18,901 nucleotides of DNA from Aphodoplasma sp045626925 (GTDB lineage: Bacteria > Bacillota > Clostridia > UBA1381 > UMGS1253), in contig JAZUQZ010000028.1 of the NCBI GenBank assembly GCA_045626925.1, positions 1-18,901 of the forward strand. Direction: 5' to 3'. The notes under the pieces were generated by a model that made no database searches, had not been told where the DNA came from, and saw only the letters and a program-made list of their open reading frames with translations. Below, in pieces: positions 5,365 through 15,125 of the stretch. Numbering within the stretch: position 1 is the first letter of the stretch; each line of letters starts with the position of its first letter. A program made the position numbers and the translations under genes.

Positions 5365-8300
5365 TTATCGAAACAAATCCTCCAATGACATTTGCGAACT
5401 TTCACGCATATCCGCAAAACATCCGCTTTGTTCAAGTGAATCAAGCGCAGTCTTGCTGATTTTTGTGCGCATATGCAAATCGTCCACAGAGTGAAAATCT
5501 CCCTTTTCGCGTTGTTCACATATTGCATTTGCCTGTGCAATAGACACATTTGGCAAGCTCGAAAGCGGAGGAAGAATTTTATCTCCTTTTGGAACAAAGT
5601 TTTTCGCATCCGACTCATAAAGGTCAACCGGCAAAAAGTCAAATCCACGCGCATACATTTCTCTGCAAAGCTCAAGCGTAGTATACAAATCCTTATCCTT
5701 CTGTGTAGGATGCGGTATGTTCTTTATGTTTTTCATCGCACTTATAACATTATCAAGCCCGTGACACATAATACTTGCATCAAAAGCCCCAAGTGCACGA
5801 ATCGAAAAATATGCACAATAATATGCAACCGGATAGTGCACCTTGCAATATGCAATACGAAACGCCATCATTACATATGCAACAGCATGTGCCTTTGGGA
5901 ACATATACTTGATTTTATTGCACGAATCAATATACCACTGCGGTACATCGTGCACCTTCATCTCTTTTTCATCATTTGCCCCAAGGCCCTTGCCCTTACG
6001 CACTTTTTCCATTATCGAAAATGCAAGCTTTGGCTCAAGTCCCATATGTATAAGATAAATCATTATATCATCACGCGTACAAATAGCTTCAGAAAGTTTA
6101 ATTTCCCCACTTTGAATATACTCCTGTGCATTATTTGTCCACACATCCGTGCCATGTGAAAGACCCGAAATTCGAAGAAGCTCCGAAAACTTTGTAGGCT
6201 TTGTTTCAACAAGCATCTGCCTTACAAAATTTGTCCCAAATTCCGGCACACCAAATGTACCGACCTCACTGTCTATATCCTCGCTCTTAACGCCGAGCGC
6301 ATCAGTATTTAAAAACAACGACAAGGTTTTTTCATCATCAAGCGGAATTTTCTTTGCATCAATCCCCGTCAAATCCTCAAGCATCTTTATAACCGTCGGG
6401 TCATCGTGACCAAGTATATCAAGCTTTAAAAGATTATCATGTATCGAATGATAGTCAAAATGCGTCGTGATAATGCTGCTCTGTTCATCATCTGCAGGAT
6501 GCTGAACAGGACAAAACTCATGTATATCATTTGCCTTTGGCAAAATTATAACGCCACCCGGATGCTGCCCGGTAGTACGCTTTACGCCCGTACAACCAAG
6601 CGATATCCTCTTTATCTCCGCATTATGAGCAACTATCGAGCGCTCCTCAAAATACTTTTTAGCATATCCAAACGCCGTCTTTTCAGCAATAGTGCCGATA
6701 GTACCTGCTCTAAAAACATGTCCCTCTCCAAAAAGCTCCTCGGTATATTTATGAGCCACACTCTGATATTCGCCCGAAAAATTCAAATCAATATCAGGCT
6801 CCTTATCGCCTTCAAATCCTAAAAATGTTTCAAACGGTATGTCATGACCATCTTTTGCATATTTTTCTCCACAAACAGGGCACACCTTGTCCGGCAGGTC
6901 GCACCCCGACAAGCCCGACCCATCCATAACAAACTCGCTATGCTTACATTTTTTACAAATATAATGTGCCGGCAGCGCATTAACCTCTGTAATGCCCGAC
7001 AAAAATGCTATAAAAGATGAACCGACAGAACCACGCGAGCCTACTAAATATCCATCAGAAAGCGACTTGCTTACGAGCTGCTGTGCAATTTTATACATAA
7101 CAGAAAAACCGTATGTAGTAATAGATTTAAGCTCTTTTTCCATACGCTCTTTTACAATATCAGGCAAATCATCACCATATATTTCGCGTGCCTTTTCATG
7201 CGACATATTTATAATATCTTCCTGTGCACCTTCAATGCTTGGCGGATATGTTCCCGAGCGCACCGGCTCAAGTACATCGACCATATCGCTTATGATATTT
7301 GAGTTTGTTACTACAACCTCATACGCAGTCTTTTCATCAAGATAACTAAACTCGCAAAGCATCTCCTCTGTCGTTCTAAGATAGAGCGGTGCCTGAAAAT
7401 CCGCATCACTAAAGCCCTTGCCCGCCATAAGAACGCGTCTGTATACTTCATCGGCCGGGTCTAAAAAGTGGACATCCCCCGTAGCAACAGTAAGCTTATT
7501 ATGCTTTCTTCCAAGCTCAATAATCTTTTTGTTTATCCGCTGCAAATCCTCTTTCGAATCAACCTTCCCATCGCGAATCATAAATTCGTTATTACCAAGT
7601 GGTTGTATCTCAAGATAATCATAAAATGATATTATATCATCAATTTCCTGCTCACTTCTGCCCGAAAAAACCGCCTCATAAACCTCTCCCGATTCACACG
7701 CCGAACCAATTATAAGTCCCTCACGATACTTGTTGATAACACTTTTTGGCATACGCGGCGTGCGATAAAAATAATCAAGATGCGATGCAGAAATAAGCCT
7801 ATATAAATTTTTAAGGCCTTCTGCATTTTTTGCAATTATAATTATATGGTGCGATTTCATAGAACGATAATCAATCGAATCTCCAAAACAACTGTTTATC
7901 TGCTCCACATCACAAACGCCCATTTTTGACAGCTTATCAAGCATTTTCTTAAATATATTTGCCGTAGCAAGAGCGTCATCCACCGCTCTGTGATGATTTT
8001 CAAGCGATACCTTCAAATGCTTTGCAAGTGTATTTAGCTTAAAATTTTTAAGCTCCGGATAAAGCTTTCGCCCAAGCATAAGCGTATCAATAAAACAATG
8101 TAAAAATCTCTTATCCTGTCTTTGAAGACTTGCGCGTATAAAGCTTGTATCAAATAATGCGTTGTGCGCTACAAGCACGCTGCCCTCACAAAATTTCATA
8201 AATTCACTAACCGCTTGCTCTTCACGCGGGGCGCCGCGCACCATCGAATCAGTTATGCTCGTAAGTTCCGTAATTTTGTGTGGTATCGCTATCGGCGGCT

Positions 8301-9384
8301 CAACAAAGGTCGAAAATGAATCAACAATCTCCCCACCAACAATTTTAACCGCACCAATCTCTATAATAAAACAATTATCTGCCGAAAGGCCCGTCGTTTC
8401 AAGGTCAAACACAACAAAACTATCACTAAGCTTGTGGGACTTTGAATTAAAAACAATCGACGCCTTGTCATCTACAACATAACCCTCAACACCATATATT
8501 ACCTTAATTCCATTCTCTTTTGCTGCTTTTGCCGCTTCGGGATATGCCTGCACAACACCGTGGTCAGTTATTGCAACGGCCTTGTGCCCCCACGATGCCG
8601 CGCGCTTTATAAGGTCTTTTGCGCTCGACACACCGTCCATCGCCGACATTTGCGTATGCATATGAAGCTCGACACGCTTTTTATCGGCATTATCAACCTT
8701 TGCCTCCGGTGCATCAAGCTCGTTTATATCATAAGCTGTAATAACTGTATCGCGCGAATATTTGTCATACGCCACATCGCCATAAACCGATACCCAAACT
8801 CCAACCTTAAGCCTTTTTTCAACCTTTTCTTTTTGTGCGCTGTCGCGCGGTTGTCCAAACGACCCATCCGCATTTTTGCGCGGTGCAAGATTGCAAAAAA
8901 GCTTTACCGTTCTCGAATCCTTTTTGTCCGTAATATCAAATGTCACAATCCATGAATGGTCTTTTCTTTCAAGCCACTCAACCGCAAAAATCTCACCGCT
9001 TGTACGCACACGCCCCGCTTCGGGTACAACCTCATCAAGCGGCAACATCTTGCCCTTAATCTTTTTGCCTGCAATAACCTCGCTCGGTTTGTTTGCGCCA
9101 CGCTGCGCCTCAAACTTTTTGATAATCTCCTCATCGCTGGTACGCTGTTTTTGGCTTGCTTCACTGATTACATTAACAGACGGAATATCTATATAAACAT
9201 CATCAAGATTAAATTTATGTATAAATGTATTTCTCAAAACTGAAAGCTGATTTTCTGTGAGCACCTGTGTATCAGGCATTACAATAGACATGGTACGCTC
9301 TTTTTTATTTACACTTATTTTTGAAAGCTCAACACCGCTCAAAAAATCATCACAGTCCGAGATTAAATCCCTAACCTTTGTCAT
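5365..9384 (-). CDS. polC: DNA polymerase III PolC, Gram-positive replicative polymerase
   Basis: This is the replicative DNA polymerase of Firmicutes with built-in proofreading. The frame opens at TTG 9405, but an AAAGGAG site lies 6 nt before ATG 9384, giving 1339 aa (numbering below), somewhat short for PolC. Order: N-terminal domain and OB fold (about 1-230); PHP domain starting VELHMHTQMSAMDG (about 238); inserted DnaQ-type 3'-5' exonuclease with DLETTG (327-332) and HRAVDDA (about 465-471); remainder of PHP to about 640. Then the polymerase core with a zinc-binding cysteine group (C810, C813, C828, C835, C838) and catalytic PDIDLNF (D864, D866), and a C-terminal helix-hairpin region. 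The end QMSLEDLF resembles a sliding-clamp binding motif. The PolC-only domain order excludes DnaE. ispG ends 29 bp upstream, in the same transcript. Confidence 0.97.
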   Translation of the reverse strand: MTKVRDLISDCDDFLSGVELSKISVNKKERTMSIVMPDTQVLTENQLSVLRNTFIHKFNLDDVYIDIPSVNVISEASQKQRTSDEEIIKKFEAQRGANKPSEVIAGKKIKGKMLPLDEVVPEAGRVRTSGEIFAVEWLERKDHSWIVTFDITDKKDSRTVKLFCNLAPRKNADGSFGQPRDSAQKEKVEKRLKVGVWVSVYGDVAYDKYSRDTVITAYDINELDAPEAKVDNADKKRVELHMHTQMSAMDGVSSAKDLIKRAASWGHKAVAITDHGVVQAYPEAAKAAKENGIKVIYGVEGYVVDDKASIVFNSKSHKLSDSFVVFDLETTGLSADNCFIIEIGAVKIVGGEIVDSFSTFVEPPIAIPHKITELTSITDSMVRGAPREEQAVSEFMKFCEGSVLVAHNALFDTSFIRASLQRQDKRFLHCFIDTLMLGRKLYPELKNFKLNTLAKHLKVSLENHHRAVDDALATANIFKKMLDKLSKMGVCDVEQINSCFGDSIDYRSMKSHHIIIIAKNAEGLKNLYRLISASHLDYFYRTPRMPKSVINKYREGLIIGSACESGEVYEAVFSGRSEQEIDDIISFYDYLEIQPLGNNEFMIRDGKVDSKEDLQRINKKIIELGRKHNKLTVATGDVHFLDPADEVYRRVLMAGKGFSDADFQAPLYLRTTEEMLCEFSYLDEKTAYEVVVTNSNIISDMVDVLEPVRSGTYPPSIEGAQEDIINMSHEKAREIYGDDLPDIVKERMEKELKSITTYGFSVMYKIAQQLVSKSLSDGYLVGSRGSVGSSFIAFLSGITEVNALPAHYICKKCKHSEFVMDGSGLSGCDLPDKVCPVCGEKYAKDGHDIPFETFLGFEGDKEPDIDLNFSGEYQSVAHKYTEELFGEGHVFRAGTIGTIAEKTAFGYAKKYFEERSIVAHNAEIKRISLGCTGVKRTTGQHPGGVIILPKANDIHEFCPVQHPADDEQSSIITTHFDYHSIHDNLLKLDILGHDDPTVIKMLEDLTGIDAKKIPLDDEKTLSLFLNTDALGVKSEDIDSEVGTFGVPEFGTNFVRQMLVETKPTKFSELLRISGLSHGTDVWTNNAQEYIQSGEIKLSEAICTRDDIMIYLIHMGLEPKLAFSIMEKVRKGKGLGANDEKEMKVHDVPQWYIDSCNKIKYMFPKAHAVAYVMMAFRIAYCKVHYPVAYYCAYFSIRALGAFDASIMCHGLDNVISAMKNIKNIPHPTQKDKDLYTTLELCREMYARGFDFLPVDLYESDAKNFVPKGDKILPPLSSLPNVSIAQANAICEQREKGDFHSVDDLHMRTKISKTALDSLEQSGCFADMRESSQMSLEDLFR

Positions 9385-9413
9385 TTTCTTCTCCTTTGTG
9401 CCCAAACACCAAA

Positions 9414-10463
9414 CTACATCAACTCAATCTCATGCATAAGAGCACTCACAATATCTTCTTGCTTAACTTTTTTTACAATTTCGCCCTTTTTAAAAATGAG
9501 CCCCTCGCCATTACCGCCTGCAATACCAATATCTGCATCACGCGCCTCGCCCGGACCGTTTACAGCACATCCCATAACGGCAATTTTTATATCCTTATCA
9601 ATATTTTTCACAAGTTCGTACACCTTGCCTGCAATTTCAATAAGATTTATGCGGCACCTTCCGCATGTGGGACACGACACAAATGTAACACCACTTTTTC
9701 GAAGGCCAAGCGCCTTCAATATCTCGATGCCCGCATATACCTCGCGCACCGGATTTTCTGTAAGTGATACGCGTATAGTATCTCCTATGCCATCAGCCAA
9801 AAGCGCACCGATACCGACAGATGATTTTACAATTCCACTCTCATATGTGCCCGCCTCTGTAACGCCAAGATGAAGCGGATAGTCGCACGCCTCATGTGCC
9901 AGTCTATATGCCTCAATCATCGTCGGCACATCAGACGCCTTAAGTGAAAGTGCTATGTCATAAAAGCCACATTCTTCAAGCAATTTCACATGTCCAAGCG
10001 CACTCTCTACAAGTGCTTGTGCCGTTGGTGCGCCATATTTTTCTAGAATCCTCTTTTCAAGCGAGCCGCCATTTACTCCGATGCGTATAGGAATGTTTTT
10101 GCTTTTCGCCATATCACATACGGCGCGGATTTTATTTTTATCGCCAATATTGCCCGGATTTATCCTTACTTTATCGACTCCGCCTTCCATGCACAAAAGT
10201 GCCAAACGATAGTCAAAATGGATATCGCATACGAGCGGTATGTCTATCCGGCCTTTAATTTTACCCACCGCAATTGCCGCCTCTTCATCAGGCACTGCAA
10301 CGCGTACAATATCGCACCCGGCCGCTGCAAGCTCATTTATCTGCAAAACTGTCTTTTGCACATCACGCGTATCAGTATTTGTCATAGACTGTACGCTTAT
10401 TTTATTTCCACCGCCGATTTTTACCGAACCGACAGATATTGTCTTTTTCGTTTTTTTATTCAT
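9414..10463 (-). CDS. ispG: 4-hydroxy-3-methylbut-2-enyl diphosphate synthase IspG (GcpE)
   Basis: IspG converts methylerythritol cyclodiphosphate to HMBPP, the penultimate step of the MEP isoprenoid pathway, with a [4Fe-4S] cluster. The 349-aa protein has the family N-terminus (VGSVKIGGGNKISVQSMTNT), the TIM-barrel body (INPGNIG at 101-107, IRIGVNGGSLEKRIL at 126-140), and cluster ligands C264, C267 and C299. The last lies in MGCAVNGPGEARDADIGIAG, followed by the glutamate that completes cluster binding. Length is normal for the bacterial two-domain form. The start has only a weak AAGGG site. It stands between rseP and polC, where many Clostridia carry it. With dxr two genes earlier, two MEP pathway steps share one transcript. 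Confidence 0.97.
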   Translation of the reverse strand: MNKKTKKTISVGSVKIGGGNKISVQSMTNTDTRDVQKTVLQINELAAAGCDIVRVAVPDEEAAIAVGKIKGRIDIPLVCDIHFDYRLALLCMEGGVDKVRINPGNIGDKNKIRAVCDMAKSKNIPIRIGVNGGSLEKRILEKYGAPTAQALVESALGHVKLLEECGFYDIALSLKASDVPTMIEAYRLAHEACDYPLHLGVTEAGTYESGIVKSSVGIGALLADGIGDTIRVSLTENPVREVYAGIEILKALGLRKSGVTFVSCPTCGRCRINLIEIAGKVYELVKNIDKDIKIAVMGCAVNGPGEARDADIGIAGGNGEGLIFKKGEIVKKVKQEDIVSALMHEIELM

Positions 10464-10493
10464 ATTATCAGCCCTTATCCAAAAATAAATCGT

Positions 10494-11666
10494 TTATTTC
10501 CATCCTGTAAACAGTCTTACAACATCGTTATAAGTTGCAAAAAGCATAAGTAAAATCAAAAGCACAAATCCTATAATTTGAATTATGCCCTCTTTTTCAG
10601 GCGGAAGTCTTTTCCTTGTAATTGCTTCAATAATTATAATAAGAAGCTTGCACCCATCAAGCGCTGGAATAGGCAAAAGATTCATAATTCCAAGATTTAC
10701 CGTAAGCAATGCTATAAGATTAAACAGTGTCTGCCAATTGGTCTTTGACACCTGCCCTATAACATTTATTATTCCTATCGGGCCACTTATTTGCGATGCA
10801 GGCACCGCTCCTCGTATGAGCTCATAAAGCGAAACATACACAATTTTAATATTATATATAGTAAGATAAAATGCGTTTTTTATAGCTGCTATAAAGGTTT
10901 GCTTCTCCTGTGCAGGCACAAATCCAAGAATGTACCTAGACTGTGTTTGGCTTTGACCTACAAGTGATTTATATTCACTATTATCAGGTGCGGGAATCGT
11001 CTGTTTTTCATCCTCCACACCATTTATGGTCGATATCATACTAAACTCTTTTTCGCCATAAATATATGTTATCTCCTGCTTTACAGGCACAACAGTTCTT
11101 GTAATCTTTTCACCTGCACGCATTACTGTAACATCTACCGGCTCGTCGGTAACACGATTAAGTGAAAAAGATAAATCCTCAAATATATTTATCTTCGTTC
11201 CGTTTACGCCAACAACTCTATCCCCAACACGAAAATCAGAATCAACAAGATTTGTATTAGCAGTAAAATCCGAAATCACAGTAGTATTAACGCTTGGCAA
11301 AGATGATTGAATAGATAAAAACAAAATAAAGCCCAGCAATATGTTAAGCGTCGCACCAGCAATCACAACAATAAACCGCTTGTACCATGCCGCCTTCGAA
11401 AATGAGCGCTCGTCATCACTTTCCTCATCTTCACCTTCCATCTGGCAAAATCCCCCCATCGGTATAGCTCGAAGAGAATACAGCGTATCACCGCGTTGTT
11501 TTTTCCAAATAGTTGGTCCCATACCAATGGCAAATTGGTTCACTCGTATATTAAATAGCTTTGCCGCACCAAAATGTCCAAATTCATGAATGGCAATCAT
11601 AAGTGCAAAAACAAGAATAGAACAAACAATTGTCCATATACCACCAAGCAAAAAATCACATCCCAT
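10494..11666 (-). CDS. rseP: RseP/RasP site-2 intramembrane metalloprotease
   Basis: This zinc protease cuts transmembrane helices, typically anti-sigma factors and leftover signal peptides. The 390-aa protein has the zinc motif HEFGH (27-31) in the first membrane helix, a membrane segment near 98-122, a single PDZ domain (about 128-190, with DFRVGDRVVGVNG), and a C-terminal helix with the third zinc ligand in LLPIPALDG (D337). One or two final membrane helices follow (about 360-377). Only one PDZ is present, as in Bacillus RasP rather than E. coli RseP. No good ribosome binding site precedes ATG 11666. The gene starts 11 bp after the dxr stop, so translation may depend on coupling. Its substrates cannot be told from this window. 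Confidence 0.95.
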   Translation of the reverse strand: MGCDFLLGGIWTIVCSILVFALMIAIHEFGHFGAAKLFNIRVNQFAIGMGPTIWKKQRGDTLYSLRAIPMGGFCQMEGEDEESDDERSFSKAAWYKRFIVVIAGATLNILLGFILFLSIQSSLPSVNTTVISDFTANTNLVDSDFRVGDRVVGVNGTKINIFEDLSFSLNRVTDEPVDVTVMRAGEKITRTVVPVKQEITYIYGEKEFSMISTINGVEDEKQTIPAPDNSEYKSLVGQSQTQSRYILGFVPAQEKQTFIAAIKNAFYLTIYNIKIVYVSLYELIRGAVPASQISGPIGIINVIGQVSKTNWQTLFNLIALLTVNLGIMNLLPIPALDGCKLLIIIIEAITRKRLPPEKEGIIQIIGFVLLILLMLFATYNDVVRLFTGWK

Positions 11667-11677
11667 TATGCTATATT

Positions 11678-12829
11678 TTATAAGAATTTTTTATAAACAT
11701 ATTCTCTTGCCCACTTATCAGCAGCACAAATATTTTCATAGCTATCTGCATCAATGTTAGTATATGCATTCATTGCGTCTGCTATAACATCCGCAATATC
11801 AAGATATCGTATTTTCTCTTTCAAAAATAACTCGACCGCAACTTCATCAGCACCATTATACACCGCACTCATTGTCCCTCCTGCACGAAGTGCATCATAC
11901 GCAAGCGCCAACGCAGTAAATGTATCTGTATCAGGCGCATCAAATGTAAGCGTACCAATCTTTGCAAGGTCAAGCACCTCGCCACCAATATTTGTTCTGT
12001 CAGGATAAGTCAGTGCATATGCAATCGGCAAATGCATATCAGGCTGTCCAAGCTGGGCAATCTGTGCACCATCAATATACTCGACTATAGAATGGATAAT
12101 GCTTTGCGGATGAACAACTACATCAATGTTGTTATAATCCATATCAAAAAGCCATTTTGCTTCAATTACCTCAAGACCCTTGTTTACAAGTGTAGATGAA
12201 TCAATTGTGATTTTTGCACCCATGCTCCAATTTGGATGTTTAAGCGCCATTTGTGGCGTTATATCCAAAAGCTCGCCTCGTTTTTTTCCATAAAAAGGTC
12301 CGCCCGATGCCGTCAAAATAATTCTTCTAACCTGACTTTTATGTTGCATTCCCAAAAGCGACTGAAAAATAGCACTATGCTCACTATCGACAGGCAAAAT
12401 CGATACGCCATATTCCTTTGCAAGCGCAGTTACAAGCTGCCCTGCTGCAACCATAGTCTCCTTGTTTGCAAGTGCAATATTCTTCCCGCTTTTAATCGCT
12501 TCCATCGTCGGTCTAAGGCCGGCAAAACCCATAACAGCCGTCAAAACTGTATCAATTTGCTCAAGCGTTGCAACCTCGCACATGCCGTCTATTCCACTCG
12601 TCACACGAACCGAAGTATCTGCAAGTTTTACCCTAAGCTCGCTTGCCTTGTTTTCATCGTATACACAAACAATTTGCGGCAAAAATCTTCTCGCTTGCTC
12701 TTCAAGCAATTTTATATTATTATTAGCACAAAGCCCCAATACATTTATATCAGGGCTTTGTGAAACTATATCAAGGCTCTGCGTTCCAATCGAACCCGTA
12801 GAGCCTAAAATTGATATATTGCGTGCCAT
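11678..12829 (-). CDS. dxr: 1-deoxy-D-xylulose 5-phosphate reductoisomerase
   Basis: DXR catalyses the first committed step of the MEP isoprenoid pathway (DXP to MEP, using NADPH). The 383-aa protein has the nucleotide-binding loop ILGSTGSIGTQSLDIV (7-22), LANKETMVAAG (120-130) and the metal ligands D148 and E150 in PVDSEHSAIFQSL. It also has H198 in KHPNWSMG, then STLVNKGLEVIEA with metal ligand E220, and H240 in VVHPQSIIHS. All expected active-site residues are present and the length is normal. An AGAAGGTG site precedes the ATG. It sits between cdsA and rseP, the standard Firmicute arrangement. This is the target of fosmidomycin in other bacteria. Confidence 0.97.
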   Translation of the reverse strand: MARNISILGSTGSIGTQSLDIVSQSPDINVLGLCANNNIKLLEEQARRFLPQIVCVYDENKASELRVKLADTSVRVTSGIDGMCEVATLEQIDTVLTAVMGFAGLRPTMEAIKSGKNIALANKETMVAAGQLVTALAKEYGVSILPVDSEHSAIFQSLLGMQHKSQVRRIILTASGGPFYGKKRGELLDITPQMALKHPNWSMGAKITIDSSTLVNKGLEVIEAKWLFDMDYNNIDVVVHPQSIIHSIVEYIDGAQIAQLGQPDMHLPIAYALTYPDRTNIGGEVLDLAKIGTLTFDAPDTDTFTALALAYDALRAGGTMSAVYNGADEVAVELFLKEKIRYLDIADVIADAMNAYTNIDADSYENICAADKWAREYVYKKFL

Positions 12830-12851
12830 AAAAACACCTTCTTTTTAAAAG

Positions 12852-13679
12852 TTAAAGTATTTTCATACCTAACATATTTAACAACATAGCTGTATAGTAT
12901 ATAAATGGCGCTGTAATAATAACCGAATCAAATCTATCAAGAAGTCCTCCATGACCGGGCATAACATTTCCAAAATCCTTTATGCCACATTCTCTTTTAA
13001 TAATCGATGCCAACAAATCCCCACATTGTGCAATGCACGAACCCCATACGCCTATCAAAAACAATAATACATAATCCGGATTGGCATATGATATAAATTG
13101 TGCCAAAACGCCGAATATAATACAAGTAATCGATGAGGATAACACAGCGCCAACACTTCCTGCAAGTGTTTTCTTAGGGCTTATCTCCGGTGCAAGCTTG
13201 CGGCGTCCAAAAAATCTACCAACAAAATATCCACCCGTATCACTCATCCATGCACAAGCAAATATTAAAAACATATAGTATATTCCAAAATTACTAATCC
13301 TTCTTGCACGACTAATATATGTTGTAAATACGCTTATATACACCGTTGCAAAAAACACTGCGGCAATGTCTGCAAAGCTGATATCTTTGTGAAACAAAAT
13401 CGCTTCTATGCCAAGGATTGATATGTATGCAATAATAGAAACTGCAAGCACTCTATAATTTGATGTAAGCACCATCTGTGCCATTACAAGCGAAGCAATC
13501 ATCGCCGTCACAATAAGAATGGTCTTGCATTTGCACGCACGCAAAAACTCATATATCATAATCAATATTAAAATTATTATTGCAGTATTAAGCACCTGCT
13601 TTGTAGAAAAAACAAGCAGAAAAAATAAAACAAGTCCTGCAAATGCTGTTAACGCTCTTACCATTGTATCTTTACTCAT
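12852..13679 (-). CDS. cdsA: Phosphatidate cytidylyltransferase (CDP-diacylglycerol synthase)
   Basis: CdsA makes CDP-diacylglycerol from phosphatidic acid and CTP, the precursor of anionic phospholipids. The frame can begin at TTG 13691, but GGAGG (13685-13689) stands 5 nt before ATG 13679, giving 275 aa. The protein is almost entirely hydrophobic with about eight membrane segments. Near the C-terminus it carries the CdsA signature: KRECGIKDFGNVMPGHGG followed by LLDRFDS (about 228-252), with the conserved aspartates. SPKKTLAGSVGA (167-178) is another typical segment. It lies 40 bp after uppS and 22 bp before dxr in the same transcript. Nothing is unusual apart from the start choice. Confidence 0.96.
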   Translation of the reverse strand: MSKDTMVRALTAFAGLVLFFLLVFSTKQVLNTAIIILILIMIYEFLRACKCKTILIVTAMIASLVMAQMVLTSNYRVLAVSIIAYISILGIEAILFHKDISFADIAAVFFATVYISVFTTYISRARRISNFGIYYMFLIFACAWMSDTGGYFVGRFFGRRKLAPEISPKKTLAGSVGAVLSSSITCIIFGVLAQFISYANPDYVLLFLIGVWGSCIAQCGDLLASIIKRECGIKDFGNVMPGHGGLLDRFDSVIITAPFIYYTAMLLNMLGMKIL

Positions 13680-13719
13680 ACAATCCTCCAATCCGCCGCT
13701 AATTTAACGGCTTTTGTTT

Positions 13720-14466
13720 TTATCGACCGCCAAAGCGTCTATTTCTCATAAGATATGCATCAATTGCTTTCATAAACTCTTTTTCATCAAAATCCGGCCA
13801 TAAAACATCTGTAAAATAAAACTCACTATACGAAATTTGCCACAAAAGATAGTTACTAATACGCATCTCGCCACTTGTTCGTATCACAAGGTCCGGGTCG
13901 GGCATATACTCCGTATAAAGTCTTGACGAAAAAAGCTTTTCATCAATTTCCTTTTCCTCTATCTTGTCGTTTTTCACATCAGTCGCAAGCGAGCGAGCCG
14001 CACGCAAAATCTCATCGCGTGCACCATAATTTAGTGCAAGCGTCACAGTAACAGATTTATTGTCTTTAGTAACCCTCTCCACACGCTCAATCTGTTCTCT
14101 GATTTCGTCCGAAAAACGCGTCGTATCTCCTATTACACGAATGCGCACATCGTCTCCACCAAGCTCCTTCTCCGCATTTTTAAGATATTCTAAAAGCAGT
14201 GACATAAGACCAGAAACCTCCTCGTCAGAGCGCTTCCAGTTTTCCGTCGAAAATGCGTATGCTGTTATATACTCTATCCCCATATTCCCGGCAAAACGAC
14301 TCACTTTTCTTAGTGCATCCGCACCAGCACGATGCCCCATCATGCGTGGCAACGAGCGTTTTTTTGCCCATCTGCCGTTGCCATCCATAATAATCGCCAC
14401 ATGCTTTGGCAATGTGTTTTTATCATATTGTTTCTTTTTGCTGTTAAAAAGCTTAAAAAATGCCAT
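13720..14466 (-). CDS. uppS: Undecaprenyl diphosphate synthase (cis-prenyltransferase)
   Basis: UppS extends farnesyl diphosphate with eight cis-added isoprene units to make the C55 lipid carrier for peptidoglycan and wall polymers. The 248-aa protein shows the diphosphate-binding motif HVAIIMDGNGRWAKKR (22-37, catalytic D28), GHRAGADAL (44-52), YAFSTENWKR, and near the end DPDLVIRTSGEMRISNYLLW with YSEFYFTDVLWPDF. These are the standard conserved regions, and the length is usual. A GGGGGG run stands 5 nt before the ATG. The gene links isoprenoid supply (dxr, ispG downstream) with membrane lipid synthesis (cdsA). It follows frr by 32 bp. Confidence 0.97.
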   Translation of the reverse strand: MAFFKLFNSKKKQYDKNTLPKHVAIIMDGNGRWAKKRSLPRMMGHRAGADALRKVSRFAGNMGIEYITAYAFSTENWKRSDEEVSGLMSLLLEYLKNAEKELGGDDVRIRVIGDTTRFSDEIREQIERVERVTKDNKSVTVTLALNYGARDEILRAARSLATDVKNDKIEEKEIDEKLFSSRLYTEYMPDPDLVIRTSGEMRISNYLLWQISYSEFYFTDVLWPDFDEKEFMKAIDAYLMRNRRFGGR

Positions 14467-14498
14467 AAAAACCCCCCATCGCCAACAAACTCACATTA

Positions 14499-15053
14499 TT
14501 AAACTTCCATAATTTCCTTTTCTTTCTTTGCAAGTATTGCATCGATTTCCTTAATATACTCATCTGTAAGATTTTGTACACCTTTTTCAATTTCCTTAAG
14601 GTCATCCTCTGTAATCTCGCCTGCTTTTTTCTGCGCCTTATATTTTTCAATAGCATCGCGTCGAATCGAACGGATTGCAACCTTTGCCTCCTCAGCGCGC
14701 TTATGAATATCTTTTACAATTTCTTTTCTGCGCTCCTCAGTAAGTGGCGGAAATGTCAAACGAATCGTCTTGCCATCGTTATTTGGATTTATACCAAGCT
14801 CCGACTTTAATATAGCTTTCTCAACTTCTTTTACCGCATTTACATCCCACGGAGCAATAAGAAGTGTGCGCGCTTCCGGAACAGAAACGCTACCAAGCTG
14901 CGGAATAGGTGTTTGTGTTCCATAATAATCAACCATAATCTTATCAAGTATCGCAGGATTAGCGCGTCCTGCGCGTATCGACTGCAAATCTGCGCTATAA
15001 ACGCTAATAGTCTTGTCCATTTTGTTCGAAATTTCAGGATAATTTGATGCCAT
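14499..15053 (-). CDS. frr: Ribosome recycling factor
   Basis: RRF splits post-termination ribosomes together with EF-G. The 184-aa length is typical. The sequence has the three-helix-bundle pattern with RAGRANPAILDKIMVDYYGT (27-46), PEARTLLIAPWD in the beta domain, and LTEERRKEIVKDIHKRAEEA with IRSIRRDA. An ideal AGGAGG ribosome binding site (5'-TAGGAGGAAA) precedes ATG 15053. It follows pyrH by 72 bp; this gap is A/T-rich and shows no convincing promoter or terminator, so cotranscription with pyrH is likely. Confidence 0.97.
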   Translation of the reverse strand: MASNYPEISNKMDKTISVYSADLQSIRAGRANPAILDKIMVDYYGTQTPIPQLGSVSVPEARTLLIAPWDVNAVKEVEKAILKSELGINPNNDGKTIRLTFPPLTEERRKEIVKDIHKRAEEAKVAIRSIRRDAIEKYKAQKKAGEITEDDLKEIEKGVQNLTDEYIKEIDAILAKKEKEIMEV

Positions 15054-15125
15054 AATAATTTCCTCCTATATTATTTATTAAATTCTATGTTTTTTTCCGT
15101 TCAATATGCCGATGTTTATAATATA

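Noticed and set aside
5365..9384. Intein or frameshift as an explanation for the short PolC
   Set aside because: The frame is continuous and all domains (OB, PHP, exonuclease, zinc-binding, catalytic, C-terminal) are present in order. The shorter length looks like trimmed linkers and N-terminus.
4782..9767. Long plus-strand open frames opposite the isomerase, polC and ispG
   Set aside because: They are antisense shadows of strongly recognisable minus-strand genes, lack ribosome binding sites and have low-complexity composition.
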